Source of the DNA: Mitsuaria sp. WAJ17
GTDB taxonomy: Bacteria > Pseudomonadota > Gammaproteobacteria > Burkholderiales > Burkholderiaceae_C
Reading direction: 5' to 3'
Assembly (NCBI RefSeq): GCF_014174515.1
Contig: NZ_JACJUG010000025.1
Location: forward strand, 1-64,000
DNA: 64,000 bases
Part shown: positions 24,245 to 32,924 of the stretch, in pieces
How positions within the stretch are numbered: position 1 is the stretch's first letter
Layout of the letters: every line of letters starts with the position of its first letter
The notes under the pieces: generated by a model
Told to the model about the DNA's origin: nothing
The model's input: the letters and a program-made list of their open reading frames with translations, nothing else
Database searches by the model: none
Position numbers and translations under genes: made by a program

Positions 24245-26704
24245 ATGATCCGTCCTCACCGTCCTTCGACGGCCCCGCTGAGCCTGGCAATCGCCCTGGC
24301 CTTCAGTGCGCTGATGCCCATGCAGGCCCTCGCAGCCGACAGCACCGCGGCCGCCAGCGCCGTGACCCAGTACCAGCAACCCAGCCCGGCCCTGCGCGCC
24401 GTGCTGGACTCCCCCGGCCTGCCCGCCCACAGTCTGTCGCCGGACCAGAAGACCCTGGCCGTGCAGCGCAGCCAGCGCTACCGCCAGGTGGCGGACCTGG
24501 CACGACCGGCGCTCAAGCTGGCCGGCATGCGCATCGACCCGGCTGCTCATGCGCCCCTGCTGAGCATGCCCTCGCTGGAGTCGCTGGTCCTGCGTCCGCT
24601 GGACGGCGGGGCCGAGCGCCCGGTCGCCCTGCCCCCCGGTGGCGGCTTTCACCATCTGCGCTGGTCTCCCGATGGCCGGCATTTCCTGCTGAATCGCCGC
24701 ACGCAGAGCGGCGTGGAGCTGTGGACGGGCCAGGCCGCGACAGGCCAGCTGAAGCAGTTGACCGGGCTGCGGCTCAACACCGTGCTGGAGCAGGACGTGG
24801 CCTGGCAAGGCCCCGACACCCTGCTGGTGCTGGCCGTCCCGCCCACGCTCGGCGCAGCGCCGCGCTTCGAAGCTCCGGACGGCCCCACGGTGCAGGAGTC
24901 CATGGGCCGGCAGTCGCCTGAGCGCACCCTGCAGGACCTGCTGAAGAACGCCCAGGACGAGGCCGTCTTCGCCCACTACGCCCGTTCCCAGCTGACGCGC
25001 GTGAACTTGCGGACCGGCCAGCTGCAGGCCTTGGGCGAGCCGGGCCTCTTCGCCTCGATCCAGGCCGCCGGCACGCAGGGTCAGGTCTTGACCGAGCGCC
25101 TGCGTGCGCCCTTCAGCTACCAGGTCACCTGGGAGGACTTCGGCCGCGAGGTCGAGCTGCGCGACGCCGAGGGCCGCGTGCTGCGCGCCCTGGCGCCGGT
25201 CGCACTGAAGAAGGACGTGCCGGTGGACGGCGTGATCACGGGCCCCCGCCGCTACACCGCATCGCCCGGCGCGGATGCTGCGCTGTACTGGATCGAGGCC
25301 CTGGACGGTGGTGATCCGCGCCGCAAGGCCGAGCACCGCGACCGCCTGATGCGCCTGGCCGCGCCCTACACGGGTGAGCCGCAGGAGCTGCACCGCAGCG
25401 TGGGCCGAGTCTCGATGATGGAGTTCCTCGAGGGGGGGCGCCAGGCCGTGCAGGCCGATATCGACCGCGATCGCCAGTGGATGCGCATGAGCCTGCTGGA
25501 CCTCGGCCCCGCGCCGGCCCCCGCCCGCCTGCTCAGCGAACGCTCGCTGCGCGACCGCTACAAGGACATCGGCCAGCCCCTGCGCCGCCTGCAGGCCAAT
25601 GGCCGCCAGGCGCTGCGCGTGGACGAGGGGTCGCTGTGGCTGATCGGCGCCGGCGCGAGCCCCGAGGGCGAGCGCCCCTTCCTGGACCGCATGCAGCTAT
25701 CCGACGGCAAGGTTCAGCGCCTCTACCGTGCCGGCGGCAGCCATTACGAGCGGCCGTTGGCGGTGCTCGACACCCAGGGCTCGCGCGTGCTGTTCAGCCG
25801 CGAAAGCGCCAGCGAGGTGCCTCAGCTGGTACTGCGCAGCGGGCCCGAGCTGGCGCAGATGCAGACACTCACGAGCTACACCGATCCGGCCCCGCAGCTG
25901 CGTGACATCCAGCGCGAGCTGGTGAAGTTCAAGCGCGCCGACGGCGTGGAACTGTCCTTCTGGCTCTACAAGCCGCCGGGCTACCAGGCCGGCGAGCGCC
26001 GCCCGACCTTCGTCTGGGCCTATCCGCTGGAGTTCACGGACGCCTCGGTGGCCGGCCAGGTCAGCGGCTCGGGCAATCGCTTCACCAGGTTCGGTGCCAG
26101 CAGTCCCCTGATGCTGCTGTTGGAGGGCTATGTGGTGCTGATGGATGCCACCATGCCCGTGGTGGGCGAGCCCAAAACCGTCAACGACAGTTTCATCGCC
26201 CAGATCACCAGCAATGCGCAGGCCATCATCGACAAGGCCGTCGAGCTGGGCGTCAGCTCACGCGATCACATGGTGGTGGGCGGCCACAGCTATGGCGCCT
26301 TCATGACGGCCAACCTGCTGGCCCACACCGATCTCTTCAAGGCCGGCATCGCCCGCAGCGGCGCCTACAACCGCTCGCTGACGCCCTTCGGCTTCCAGAG
26401 CGAGCAGCGCACCTACTGGGAGGCGCAGCACGTCTATCAGAAGCTCTCGCCCTTCAACTACGCCGACAAGCTCAAGGAGCCGCTGCTGCTGATCCATGGC
26501 GACAGCGACGACAACCCCGGCACCTTCCCCGTCCAGAGCCAGCGCCTGTACCAGGCACTGGCAGGCACGGGCGGTCAGGTGCGCTACGTGTCACTGCCCT
26601 TCGAAGGCCATGGCTACAGCGCGCGCGAGTCCATCGGTCACACGCTGTGGGAGATGAGCCAGTGGATGAAGCGCCAGGTGGGCGAAGGCAAGCCGCTGAA
26701 CTGA
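24245..26704 (+). CDS. Secreted S9-family serine peptidase (glutamyl endopeptidase-like)
   Basis: The 819-aa product has a Sec signal peptide (LSLAIALAFSALMPMQALAA), a long beta-propeller-type N-terminal part and a C-terminal alpha/beta-hydrolase domain from about residue 560. The catalytic triad is visible: Ser in GGHSYGAF (about 681), Asp in HGDSDDNPG (about 753) and His in EGHGYSARES (about 787). The layout resembles the prolyl-oligopeptidase relatives annotated as chloroplast-type glutamyl endopeptidases. It is expected to work in the periplasm or outside the cell on oligopeptides. The start lies 4 nt after the GNAT gene stop. Confidence 0.92.
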   Translation: MIRPHRPSTAPLSLAIALAFSALMPMQALAADSTAAASAVTQYQQPSPALRAVLDSPGLPAHSLSPDQKTLAVQRSQRYRQVADLARPALKLAGMRIDPAAHAPLLSMPSLESLVLRPLDGGAERPVALPPGGGFHHLRWSPDGRHFLLNRRTQSGVELWTGQAATGQLKQLTGLRLNTVLEQDVAWQGPDTLLVLAVPPTLGAAPRFEAPDGPTVQESMGRQSPERTLQDLLKNAQDEAVFAHYARSQLTRVNLRTGQLQALGEPGLFASIQAAGTQGQVLTERLRAPFSYQVTWEDFGREVELRDAEGRVLRALAPVALKKDVPVDGVITGPRRYTASPGADAALYWIEALDGGDPRRKAEHRDRLMRLAAPYTGEPQELHRSVGRVSMMEFLEGGRQAVQADIDRDRQWMRMSLLDLGPAPAPARLLSERSLRDRYKDIGQPLRRLQANGRQALRVDEGSLWLIGAGASPEGERPFLDRMQLSDGKVQRLYRAGGSHYERPLAVLDTQGSRVLFSRESASEVPQLVLRSGPELAQMQTLTSYTDPAPQLRDIQRELVKFKRADGVELSFWLYKPPGYQAGERRPTFVWAYPLEFTDASVAGQVSGSGNRFTRFGASSPLMLLLEGYVVLMDATMPVVGEPKTVNDSFIAQITSNAQAIIDKAVELGVSSRDHMVVGGHSYGAFMTANLLAHTDLFKAGIARSGAYNRSLTPFGFQSEQRTYWEAQHVYQKLSPFNYADKLKEPLLLIHGDSDDNPGTFPVQSQRLYQALAGTGGQVRYVSLPFEGHGYSARESIGHTLWEMSQWMKRQVGEGKPLN

Positions 26705-26718
26705 GCGCGCCCGGGGCG

Positions 26719-26737
26719 CAGGCGCCGCAAGCGCCTG
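26719..26737. terminator. GC hairpin between convergent genes
   Basis: CAGGCGC-CGCAA-GCGCCTG forms a perfect 7-bp stem between the convergent S9 peptidase and UPF0149 genes. It has no T-run on either side, so termination is uncertain. Confidence 0.3.
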
Positions 26738-26740
26738 GGC

Positions 26741-27589
26741 TCAGTGGCGCCGCGGAGGGCCGCCACGGCCACCAGGCCCCGGCCGGCGCGGGGCACCCGG
26801 GCGCCCGGCCGGCTGGGTGCTTTTGAGCGGGCGCGTCACGTCGGCCAACAGCAGGCTGGCGCGCACCAGGCACTCCACCGCCTCGGCCACGTCACTGGGC
26901 GGCTCCAGGGATTCGATCTCCTCGAGCAGCTCCTCGGCATCTTCCAGGTCGTCCGGGTCAAGGTGCATGTAGAGCTGAGCCAGCGGCTCCAGCAGCTCGG
27001 AGGCCTCTTCCTCCATCAGCTCGGGGAAATGCTCGGAGGCCAGGGCAAAGCCCGCGACCCAGGCGTAGACGACTTCGGCAGGTTCGGCATCCTCGTCCAG
27101 CTCGAAGACCCAGGGGTCGAACCACTGGCGCTCGGCGATGGCCGTGTTGAGCTCGCGATGGCGCCGGCGCACCAGAGAAAAGAGCGCCTCGCCGTCGTAG
27201 GCGCGCGGCGGCTGGCGGCCGTCAGCGTCCAGCACGAAAGGCGCCCAGTCGGCAAAGGGTACGGGCCTCGGCTGCAGCAGCACGCCCACGAGGTAGCCGT
27301 CCAGCATGCTGATGTCCAGGGGCTCCAGCGGCGCAGGCACGGCGTCCAGCAGGTCCTGAAGGCGCTCCATGTCATGCTCAGACAGGGGTTCATCAGGCCG
27401 TGGACGGGGGGCAGCCGCAGGACGCGGAGCGGGTGCTGCAGGGCCCGGCACTGCAGGTCGCGCAGGCCCCCCGGGCTTGCGGGCCTCCGACCTTGCCCCC
27501 GGCGCGCCTGCCGGGCGCCGTGACCTCGGGCTTCCCGTGGAAGCGGCGGAATGGGGGGCGGAGGGCTTGCGCGGCTTGGAGGTGCTCAT
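26741..27589 (-). CDS. UPF0149 (YecA) family protein with basic disordered tails
   Basis: The 282-aa product has a central YgfB/YecA-like domain (about residues 70-245; LDISMLDGYLVGVLLQP, WVAGFALASEHFPEL), clearly related to the protein at 17007-17762. It differs at both ends: an N-terminal 66-residue Pro/Ala/Lys/Arg-rich disordered tail and a Gly/Arg/Pro-rich C-terminus (RRPGPGGRGGPPRRH) instead of the zinc-binding SEC-C motif. Basic RGG-like tails commonly contact RNA, so an RNA- or ribosome-linked role is possible. The start at 27589 was chosen because the upstream frame overlaps the divergent oxidoreductase gene. Confidence 0.8.
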   Translation of the reverse strand: MSTSKPRKPSAPHSAASTGSPRSRRPAGAPGARSEARKPGGPARPAVPGPAAPAPRPAAAPRPRPDEPLSEHDMERLQDLLDAVPAPLEPLDISMLDGYLVGVLLQPRPVPFADWAPFVLDADGRQPPRAYDGEALFSLVRRRHRELNTAIAERQWFDPWVFELDEDAEPAEVVYAWVAGFALASEHFPELMEEEASELLEPLAQLYMHLDPDDLEDAEELLEEIESLEPPSDVAEAVECLVRASLLLADVTRPLKSTQPAGRPGAPRRPGPGGRGGPPRRH

Positions 27590-27733
27590 GCCCCCATTAT
27601 CCGGCGCGTGGACTGCTGCGAGGGCTTTGTCCCAGGCCCGAGCAGAGGCGGCCCGCGCGCTCCACAATCCCGGCAGCGCCGCCGGTGGCGGCCCCCCCAC
27701 CCCTCTCTCGTCCAGGCCCAGCAGCATCACCCC

Positions 27734-28297
27734 ATGAGCGACTCCGCCCGCCACTTCCTCTTCCTCACCGCCAGCACCCGCGTGCCCGGCATCGTCGGCA
27801 ACACCGAGGCCCTGGCCCGGGCCGCCGCCGAGCACCTGCCCGCCAGCGCCAGCCAGCAGTGGCTGCGCCTGGCCGACCATGCGCTGCCGCCCTTCGTCGA
27901 TCACCGCCACGACATCGGCAGCTATCCCATGCCCGAAGGCGACGCCCGCCAACTGCTGGACGCCACCCTGGCCGCCACCGATCTGGTGCTGGTCGCGCCG
28001 GTCTACTGGTACAGCCTGCCCGCCACCGTGAAGCTCTACCTGGACCACTTCAGCGCCTGGATGCGCGTGCCCGGCCTGGACTTCAAGGCGCGCATGGCCG
28101 GCCGCCGCCTGTGGCTGGTCACCACCAGCGGTGACCGCGCCAAGGCCCAACCCATGATGGACAGCACCCGGCTGTGCGCCGAATTCCTGGGCATGCAGTG
28201 GATGGGCGCCCTGTGGGGCAAGGGCGGTGCGCCCGAGGCCGTCCGCGCAGACCAGGAGGCCCTGTCTCAGGCCACCCACTGGTTTGAGGGGATTTGA
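27734..28297 (+). CDS. NAD(P)H-dependent flavin oxidoreductase (flavodoxin-like fold)
   Basis: The 187-aa product has the flavodoxin-like NADPH-dependent FMN reductase fold: an N-terminal FLTASTRVPGIVGNTEALAR phosphate-binding loop and APVYWYSLPATVKLYLDHF, the conserved segment that packs on the flavin. Members reduce quinones, azo compounds or FMN; the substrate here is unknown. It is divergent from the UPF0149 gene across 144 bp and is followed by a highly structured 3' region that ends in a strong terminator (see 28338-28466). Confidence 0.86.
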   Translation: MSDSARHFLFLTASTRVPGIVGNTEALARAAAEHLPASASQQWLRLADHALPPFVDHRHDIGSYPMPEGDARQLLDATLAATDLVLVAPVYWYSLPATVKLYLDHFSAWMRVPGLDFKARMAGRRLWLVTTSGDRAKAQPMMDSTRLCAEFLGMQWMGALWGKGGAPEAVRADQEALSQATHWFEGI

Positions 28298-28337
28298 AAC
28301 ATCTCCTTGCCAATAAGGGGTCTCATCCCACTAAGTA

Positions 28338-28466
28338 GGGATAGCGAGCCCTCAGTGGCAACCCTAGAGTTGCAGCCATGCCGGCCTCAGGGCCAGCACG
28401 GATCCCAACGACGTCCTTACCCAAGGACTTATTCGCCCAAGCATGCAAGTGCTTGGGCGTTTTTTT
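28338..28466 (+). ncRNA. Candidate structured RNA (independent sRNA or 3' UTR)
   Basis: Between the oxidoreductase stop and a LysR gene of opposite strand, several perfect helices follow each other. A GGGAT (28338-28342)/ATCCC (28402-28406) closing stem encloses GCAAC-CCTAGA-GTTGC (28358-28373) and GGCC-TCAG-GGCC (28383-28394). Then come GTCCTT-ACCC-AAGGAC (28413-28428) and a strong terminator (28435-28466). The T-run is only on the plus strand, fixing the direction. I do not recognise a known RNA family. No gene lies downstream on this strand, so it is not a riboswitch leader. Confidence 0.45.
28435..28466 (+). terminator. Strong intrinsic terminator
   Basis: The arms GCCCAAGCA and TGCTTGGGC flank a TGCAAG loop and are followed by G and seven Ts. 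It ends transcription of the oxidoreductase gene and of the candidate RNA. Confidence 0.93.
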
Positions 28467-28486
28467 GCGCAGGCCGCCGCTACGGC

Positions 28487-29458
28487 TCACTCGAAGCCCT
28501 CGTGCAGGCGCTGGCGCAGGTGCTCCACCAGCAGCCGCACCGACTGCGGCGTGTGGCCGCTCCAGGGGTGGATGGCGTAAATGGCTTCGCCGAAGAAGTC
28601 GATGGGGCGCCAGGCCGGCAACACAAGCTCCAGCAGGCCCTGACGCATGGCGTCGCGGGCGCTGAAGTCGGGCAGCAGGGCCAGGCCCAGGCCGGCCAGG
28701 GCGGCCTCGCGCAGCACCTCGCTGTTGCCAGCCCGCAGCAGGCCCTGCACTGGCACACGCACCCGCTCAGTCGATTCCCCCTTGCCGCGGGCGAAAAACC
28801 ATTGCGCCGGCCCCGGCCGCAAATAGGGCAGGCAGGCATGCGCGGCCAGCTCTGCCGGATGCTGGGGCCGCCCGGCCCGCGCCAGGTAGGCCGGGCTGCC
28901 CACCAGCAGAGCCTGCGAGGCGCAGAGCTTGAAGGCCACGTGGGTGTCCGGCGGCCGGCTGGTGTGGCGGATGGCCAGATCGAAGCCTTCCTGTGCCAGC
29001 GCGGCCAGGCGGTCAGACAGGTCCAGCTCGATACGGATCTCCGGATAGTTGGCGAAGAAAGTCGGGAGGGCCGGCGCGATGTGCTGGCGCCCCAGGGCCA
29101 CCGGTGCGGTAACCCGCAGCAGGCCACGCGGCGTGCCGGCGGCCTCGCGTGCCTCGCTGAGGCTGCGGCTGAGCAACTGCAGCCCGGGCTCGGCCTGCTC
29201 GACCAGGCGCCTGCCGGCCTCGCTGAGTCGCACCGAGCGCGTGCTGCGCTGGACCAGCTGCTGGCCCAGGTGCCGCTCCAACTCCGCGATGCGCTGGCTC
29301 ACCGCCGCCTTGGAGAGCCCCAGGCGCTGCGCCGCCTGCGTGAAACTGCCCAGCCGCGCCACGGCCACCAGGGCCTGCAGCTGCACCCACTGCTGCTCCT
29401 CGCGGGCGGGGGCGCGGGAGGCCGGCTGTGAGGCAGAGAGTGAGGAGGATTTCGTCAT
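28487..29458 (-). CDS. LysR-family transcriptional regulator (AaeR/CrgA-like)
   Basis: The 323-aa product has a 20-residue Ser/Ala-rich leader, then the LysR helix-turn-helix (VQLQALVAVARLGSFTQAAQRLGLSKAAVSQRIAELE region, about residues 24-60) and an effector domain with PRGLLRVTAPVALGR and DFDLAIR-like FDLAIRHT, typical of the group-2 LysRs. It is divergent from mmsA with a 149-bp shared region, so the dehydrogenase gene is its most likely target. The region upstream includes ATTGTTCATATTACTGAACAAT (29484-29505; arms ATTGTTCA/TGAACAAT around TATTAC), a perfect dyad suited to LysR binding. Confidence 0.9.
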   Translation of the reverse strand: MTKSSSLSASQPASRAPAREEQQWVQLQALVAVARLGSFTQAAQRLGLSKAAVSQRIAELERHLGQQLVQRSTRSVRLSEAGRRLVEQAEPGLQLLSRSLSEAREAAGTPRGLLRVTAPVALGRQHIAPALPTFFANYPEIRIELDLSDRLAALAQEGFDLAIRHTSRPPDTHVAFKLCASQALLVGSPAYLARAGRPQHPAELAAHACLPYLRPGPAQWFFARGKGESTERVRVPVQGLLRAGNSEVLREAALAGLGLALLPDFSARDAMRQGLLELVLPAWRPIDFFGEAIYAIHPWSGHTPQSVRLLVEHLRQRLHEGFE

Positions 29459-29483
29459 GGGACCTCGGGGGGCGCTGCACTGG

Positions 29484-29505
29484 ATTGTTCATATTACTGA
29501 ACAAT
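29484..29505. promoter_or_regulatory. Perfect dyad in the LysR-mmsA promoter region
   Basis: The arms ATTGTTCA and TGAACAAT are perfect inverted repeats around a 6-nt centre, with 5' end 25 nt before the LysR start codon and in the divergent promoter region of mmsA. The size and T...A symmetry fit a LysR operator, most likely for autoregulation and control of mmsA. The regulator assignment is inferred from position. Confidence 0.6.
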
Positions 29506-29607
29506 GAAGTCAGCCCATTGGCCTAGGCAGGCCGGGAGCCGGTCCCTAGACTGCCTGCATTCCGGCCGGTCCTGCGCCGGCTTCCACATCGTCCCCGGAG
29601 CGCCCCC

Positions 29608-31125
29608 ATGAGCACCCCCGCCTACACCGACGCCCGCGAGCTGGGCCACTTCATTGCCGGCCAGCGCGTGGCCGCCCGCGGCGACCGCCGCCAGCCGGTC
29701 TACAACCCGGCCACTGGCACCGTCGCCCGCCAGGTGCAGCTGGGCACGGTCGAGGACGTGCAGGCCGCCGTGGCCGCCGCCCAAGCCGCCTTCCCCGCCT
29801 GGGCGGACACCCCCCCGCTGCGCCGCGCCCGCGTGATGTTCAAGTTCCTGGAGCTGCTGCACCGTCACCACGACACTCTGGCCGCCATGATCACCGCCGA
29901 GCATGGCAAGATCTTCAGCGATGCCCAGGGCGAGGTAGCGCGAGGCATTGACATCGTCGAGTTCGCCTGCGGCATCCCGCAGCTGCTCAAGGGCGACTTC
30001 ACGGAGCAGGTCTCCAATGGCATCGACAACTGGACGATGCGCCAGCCCCTGGGCGTGGTGGCCGGCGTCACGCCCTTCAACTTCCCCTTCATGGTGCCCA
30101 TGTGGATGGCACCGGTGGCCCTGGCCTGCGGCAATGCCTTCGTCCTCAAGCCCAGCGAACGGGATCCCTCCCCGAGCCTCTTCGTGGCCGAACTGCTCAA
30201 GGAAGCTGGCCTGCCCGACGGCGTCTTCAGCGTCGTGCAGGGGGACAAGACCGTGGTCGATGCCCTGTTGCACCACCCGGACGTCAAGGCGCTGAGCTTC
30301 GTCGGCTCCACGCCCATCGCCCAGTACATCTACGAGACGGGCGCCTCTCAGGGCAAGCGCGTCCAGGCCCTGGGCGGGGCCAAGAACCACATGGTGGTGA
30401 TGCCTGACGCCGACATCGACCAGGCCATCGACGCGCTCGTCGGCGCTGCCTACGGCTCGGCGGGCGAGCGCTGCATGGCCATCTCGGTGGCGGTGCTGGT
30501 GGGCGAGGCGGCAGACCGCATCATGCCCCGCCTGGCCGAGCGCACCCGCAGCCTGGTGGTCCGCAACGGCATGGACCCGGCGGCCGAGATGGGTCCCATC
30601 GTGACCCGCGAGGCCCGCGAGCGCATCGAGGGCTACATCGCCCTGGGCGTGGCCGAGGGCGCTCAGTTGGTGGTGGACGGGCGCGGTCACCAGGTCGCCG
30701 GCCATGAGGGCGGCTTCTTCACGGGCGGCACCCTGTTCGACCATGTCACGTCCGATATGCGCATCTACCGCGAAGAGATCTTCGGGCCCGTGCTGGCCTG
30801 CGTGCGCGTGCCCGACTTCGCCACCGCCGTGGAGCTGGTCAACGCGCATGAGTTCGGCAACGGCGTCGCCTGCTTCACCAGCGACGGCAACGTGGCCCGC
30901 GAGTTCGCGCGGCGCATCCAGGTGGGCATGGTCGGCATCAACGTGCCCATCCCCGTGCCCATGGCCTGGCATGGCTTCGGCGGCTGGAAGAAGAGCCTCT
31001 TCGGCGACATGCACGCCTACGGCGAGGAAGGCGTGCGCTTCTACACAAAGCAAAAGAGCGTGATGCAGCGCTGGCCCGCCAGCGCGCCCAAGGGCGCCCA
31101 GTTCGCGATGCCCACACACCGCTGA
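29608..31125 (+). CDS. mmsA: CoA-acylating methylmalonate-semialdehyde dehydrogenase
   Basis: MmsA converts methylmalonate semialdehyde (from valine) or malonate semialdehyde to propionyl- or acetyl-CoA, using NAD+ and CoA. The 505-aa product is an aldehyde-dehydrogenase fold with GVTPFNFPFMVPMWM, FVGSTPIAQYIYETG, the catalytic Cys in GERCMAISV (about residue 288) and the MmsA-typical C-terminal block VPMAWHGFGGWKKSLFGD. No mmsB or other valine genes are adjacent. The divergent LysR regulator at 28487 probably controls it. Confidence 0.95.
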   Translation: MSTPAYTDARELGHFIAGQRVAARGDRRQPVYNPATGTVARQVQLGTVEDVQAAVAAAQAAFPAWADTPPLRRARVMFKFLELLHRHHDTLAAMITAEHGKIFSDAQGEVARGIDIVEFACGIPQLLKGDFTEQVSNGIDNWTMRQPLGVVAGVTPFNFPFMVPMWMAPVALACGNAFVLKPSERDPSPSLFVAELLKEAGLPDGVFSVVQGDKTVVDALLHHPDVKALSFVGSTPIAQYIYETGASQGKRVQALGGAKNHMVVMPDADIDQAIDALVGAAYGSAGERCMAISVAVLVGEAADRIMPRLAERTRSLVVRNGMDPAAEMGPIVTREARERIEGYIALGVAEGAQLVVDGRGHQVAGHEGGFFTGGTLFDHVTSDMRIYREEIFGPVLACVRVPDFATAVELVNAHEFGNGVACFTSDGNVAREFARRIQVGMVGINVPIPVPMAWHGFGGWKKSLFGDMHAYGEEGVRFYTKQKSVMQRWPASAPKGAQFAMPTHR

Positions 31126-31179
31126 GCCCCCCTGCCCGGCCGCCCACCCTGTCACCTGCGTGAAAAAGAAGGCAAACCG

Positions 31180-31230
31180 ACTGCCGGCCGCATCGTAAAC
31201 GTGATGTCAGCACGCCGGTAGGCCGGCAGT
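31180..31230. repeat. 10-bp inverted repeat between mmsA and a diguanylate cyclase gene
   Basis: ACTGCCGGCC (31180-31189) is repeated in inverse at 31221-31230, with a 31-nt spacer. A CCGA extension on the left arm pairs with TCGG on the right with a small bulge. No T-run follows, so it may be a cruciform or a regulatory hairpin rather than a terminator. Confidence 0.45.
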
Positions 31231-31280
31231 TTCGGCTACGCTAGCTGGCTTCGCTTCATTACTGTTGAAGCCGACGCGCG

Positions 31281-32906
31281 ATGCCCACTGCCCTGACCGA
31301 ACGCCTGACCCAGTGCCTCAAGGAGGCCCGCGATGCCCAGCATGAGGCCACGCTGGAGCTGGGCCTCGCGCGGGCGGCCGAGGCCTGGACTCATGCCCGG
31401 CAGCTGGGTTTTCTGAGCGAGCAGATCGAGGCGGGGCGCCTGCGCGTCTACTTCCATTACCGGCGCGGCGAGCTGCAGGAAATGCTGGAGCTCTCGCAGG
31501 AAGTGCAGACCCTCATGCGCCCGCTGGGGGCCGGCGCCCCTTTGTGCGAGTTGCTGCGCTGGACCAGCCTGGCTGCCTCGGAGCTGGGCGACTTCGACAC
31601 CGGACTCAACTGCGCCAACGAGTGCCACGAGCTGGCCCGCACCCTGGGCGACAAGCGCGTACTCGCCGCCGCGCTCAATGCGCTGGGTGCCTGCTTCGAG
31701 CGCATGGGGGACCCCTGGCAGGCCGAGCGCCTGATGAACGAGGCCGCCGCCCTGGTGCACGACGAGGCCACCGCCTACGAGCGCGTCATCACCCTCAACA
31801 ACCTGTGCACCACGGCGCTGGGCGAGTACCACCTGATGCGCGACAGCGGCCACGAGAAGGCGTGCCAGGAGGCGTTGCAGCGTGCGCTCCATTACGGCCG
31901 CGAGGTGCGCCCGCATGCCCGCCAACTGGGCGAGCTCTACGCCCTGGCCCTGACCGACAGCAACCTCGGCGAGGTCCTGCTGCTGCTGGGCGAGCTGGGC
32001 GAGGCCGAGCCCTATCTGCGCGCCGCCCTGGCGCAAGCCCAGGCGCGGCAGTTCGACGCCCTGGCCGGCCGGGTGCACTGCAACCTGGCCGAGATGGCCC
32101 TGGCGCAGGACGACCTGCCCCGCGCCTGGTCCCATGTGCTGGCGGTGCAGGACGAGACCACTGTGCTGTTCAACAGCTACCAGGCCCTGCGCCTGCACCG
32201 CGTGGCCTACCGCTGCGCGAAGGCGGAGGGCAATCTGGACGAGGCCCTGCACCACCTGGAAGCGTTCCAGCGCCTGGAGCGCCGGCGCAGCGTGGCCCAG
32301 CTGATGGCGCAGTCACGCTTCTTCGTCAGCCGCCTGGAGGCCGAGCAGGCCCGGGCCGCAGCCGACCAGGCCCACCGCAAGGTCGATGCCCTGACCGCAC
32401 GCACGCAGGAGCTGGAAGCCCATGTCCAGCGCGACCCGCTCACCGGCCTGGGCAACCGCCGCTTCCTGGAGGCGCGCATGCCCGCCCTGATCATGGACTG
32501 CGAGCAGCAGCACCGGCCGCTGACGCTGGCCCTGATCGACGCCGATCATTTCAAGCGCATCAACGATCAGCATGGCCATGCCATTGGCGACGCCGTGCTG
32601 CAGCAGTTGGCCCAGCTGCTGCGCGAGAACACCCGGGGCAGCGACCTGCTGCTGCGCTATGGCGGCGAGGAGTTCCTGGCCGTGCTGCCGGACACCGTGG
32701 CGGACCGCGCCTTCGAGGTCTGCGAGCGCCTGCGCCAGAGCGTGGAGGCGCACAACTGGCAAGACCTGTCCCCCGGGCTGGAGGTCACGCTGAGCATAGG
32801 CCTGGCCAGCGCCCCGCCCTATTCCACCGACCTGCTGATCAGCCGCGCCGACGCCGCCATGTATCGCGCCAAGCACCTGGGCCGCAACCGCGTCGCCCTG
32901 GCCTGA
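31281..32906 (+). CDS. TPR-containing diguanylate cyclase
   Basis: The 541-aa product has about 340 residues of TPR-like helical repeats (LGLARAAEAWTHARQLG, LNALGACFERMGDPWQAERLMNEAA and others), a short coiled coil (RAAADQAHRKVDALTARTQELEAH) and a C-terminal GGDEF domain. Its active site reads RYGGEEF and is preceded by the inhibitory I-site RGSD. It should make cyclic di-GMP from two GTP and be product-inhibited. There is no signal peptide or membrane span, so it is cytoplasmic and probably activated through protein partners of the TPR part. Confidence 0.92.
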   Translation: MPTALTERLTQCLKEARDAQHEATLELGLARAAEAWTHARQLGFLSEQIEAGRLRVYFHYRRGELQEMLELSQEVQTLMRPLGAGAPLCELLRWTSLAASELGDFDTGLNCANECHELARTLGDKRVLAAALNALGACFERMGDPWQAERLMNEAAALVHDEATAYERVITLNNLCTTALGEYHLMRDSGHEKACQEALQRALHYGREVRPHARQLGELYALALTDSNLGEVLLLLGELGEAEPYLRAALAQAQARQFDALAGRVHCNLAEMALAQDDLPRAWSHVLAVQDETTVLFNSYQALRLHRVAYRCAKAEGNLDEALHHLEAFQRLERRRSVAQLMAQSRFFVSRLEAEQARAAADQAHRKVDALTARTQELEAHVQRDPLTGLGNRRFLEARMPALIMDCEQQHRPLTLALIDADHFKRINDQHGHAIGDAVLQQLAQLLRENTRGSDLLLRYGGEEFLAVLPDTVADRAFEVCERLRQSVEAHNWQDLSPGLEVTLSIGLASAPPYSTDLLISRADAAMYRAKHLGRNRVALA

Positions 32907-32924
32907 GCACCGGCCGCGCGGGCC

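Noticed and set aside
28294..28336. Possible promoter (TTGAAA or TTGCCA with TAAGTA) for the candidate RNA
   Set aside because: Spacing and -10 match are poor, so an independent promoter cannot be claimed; the RNA might be a 3' UTR.
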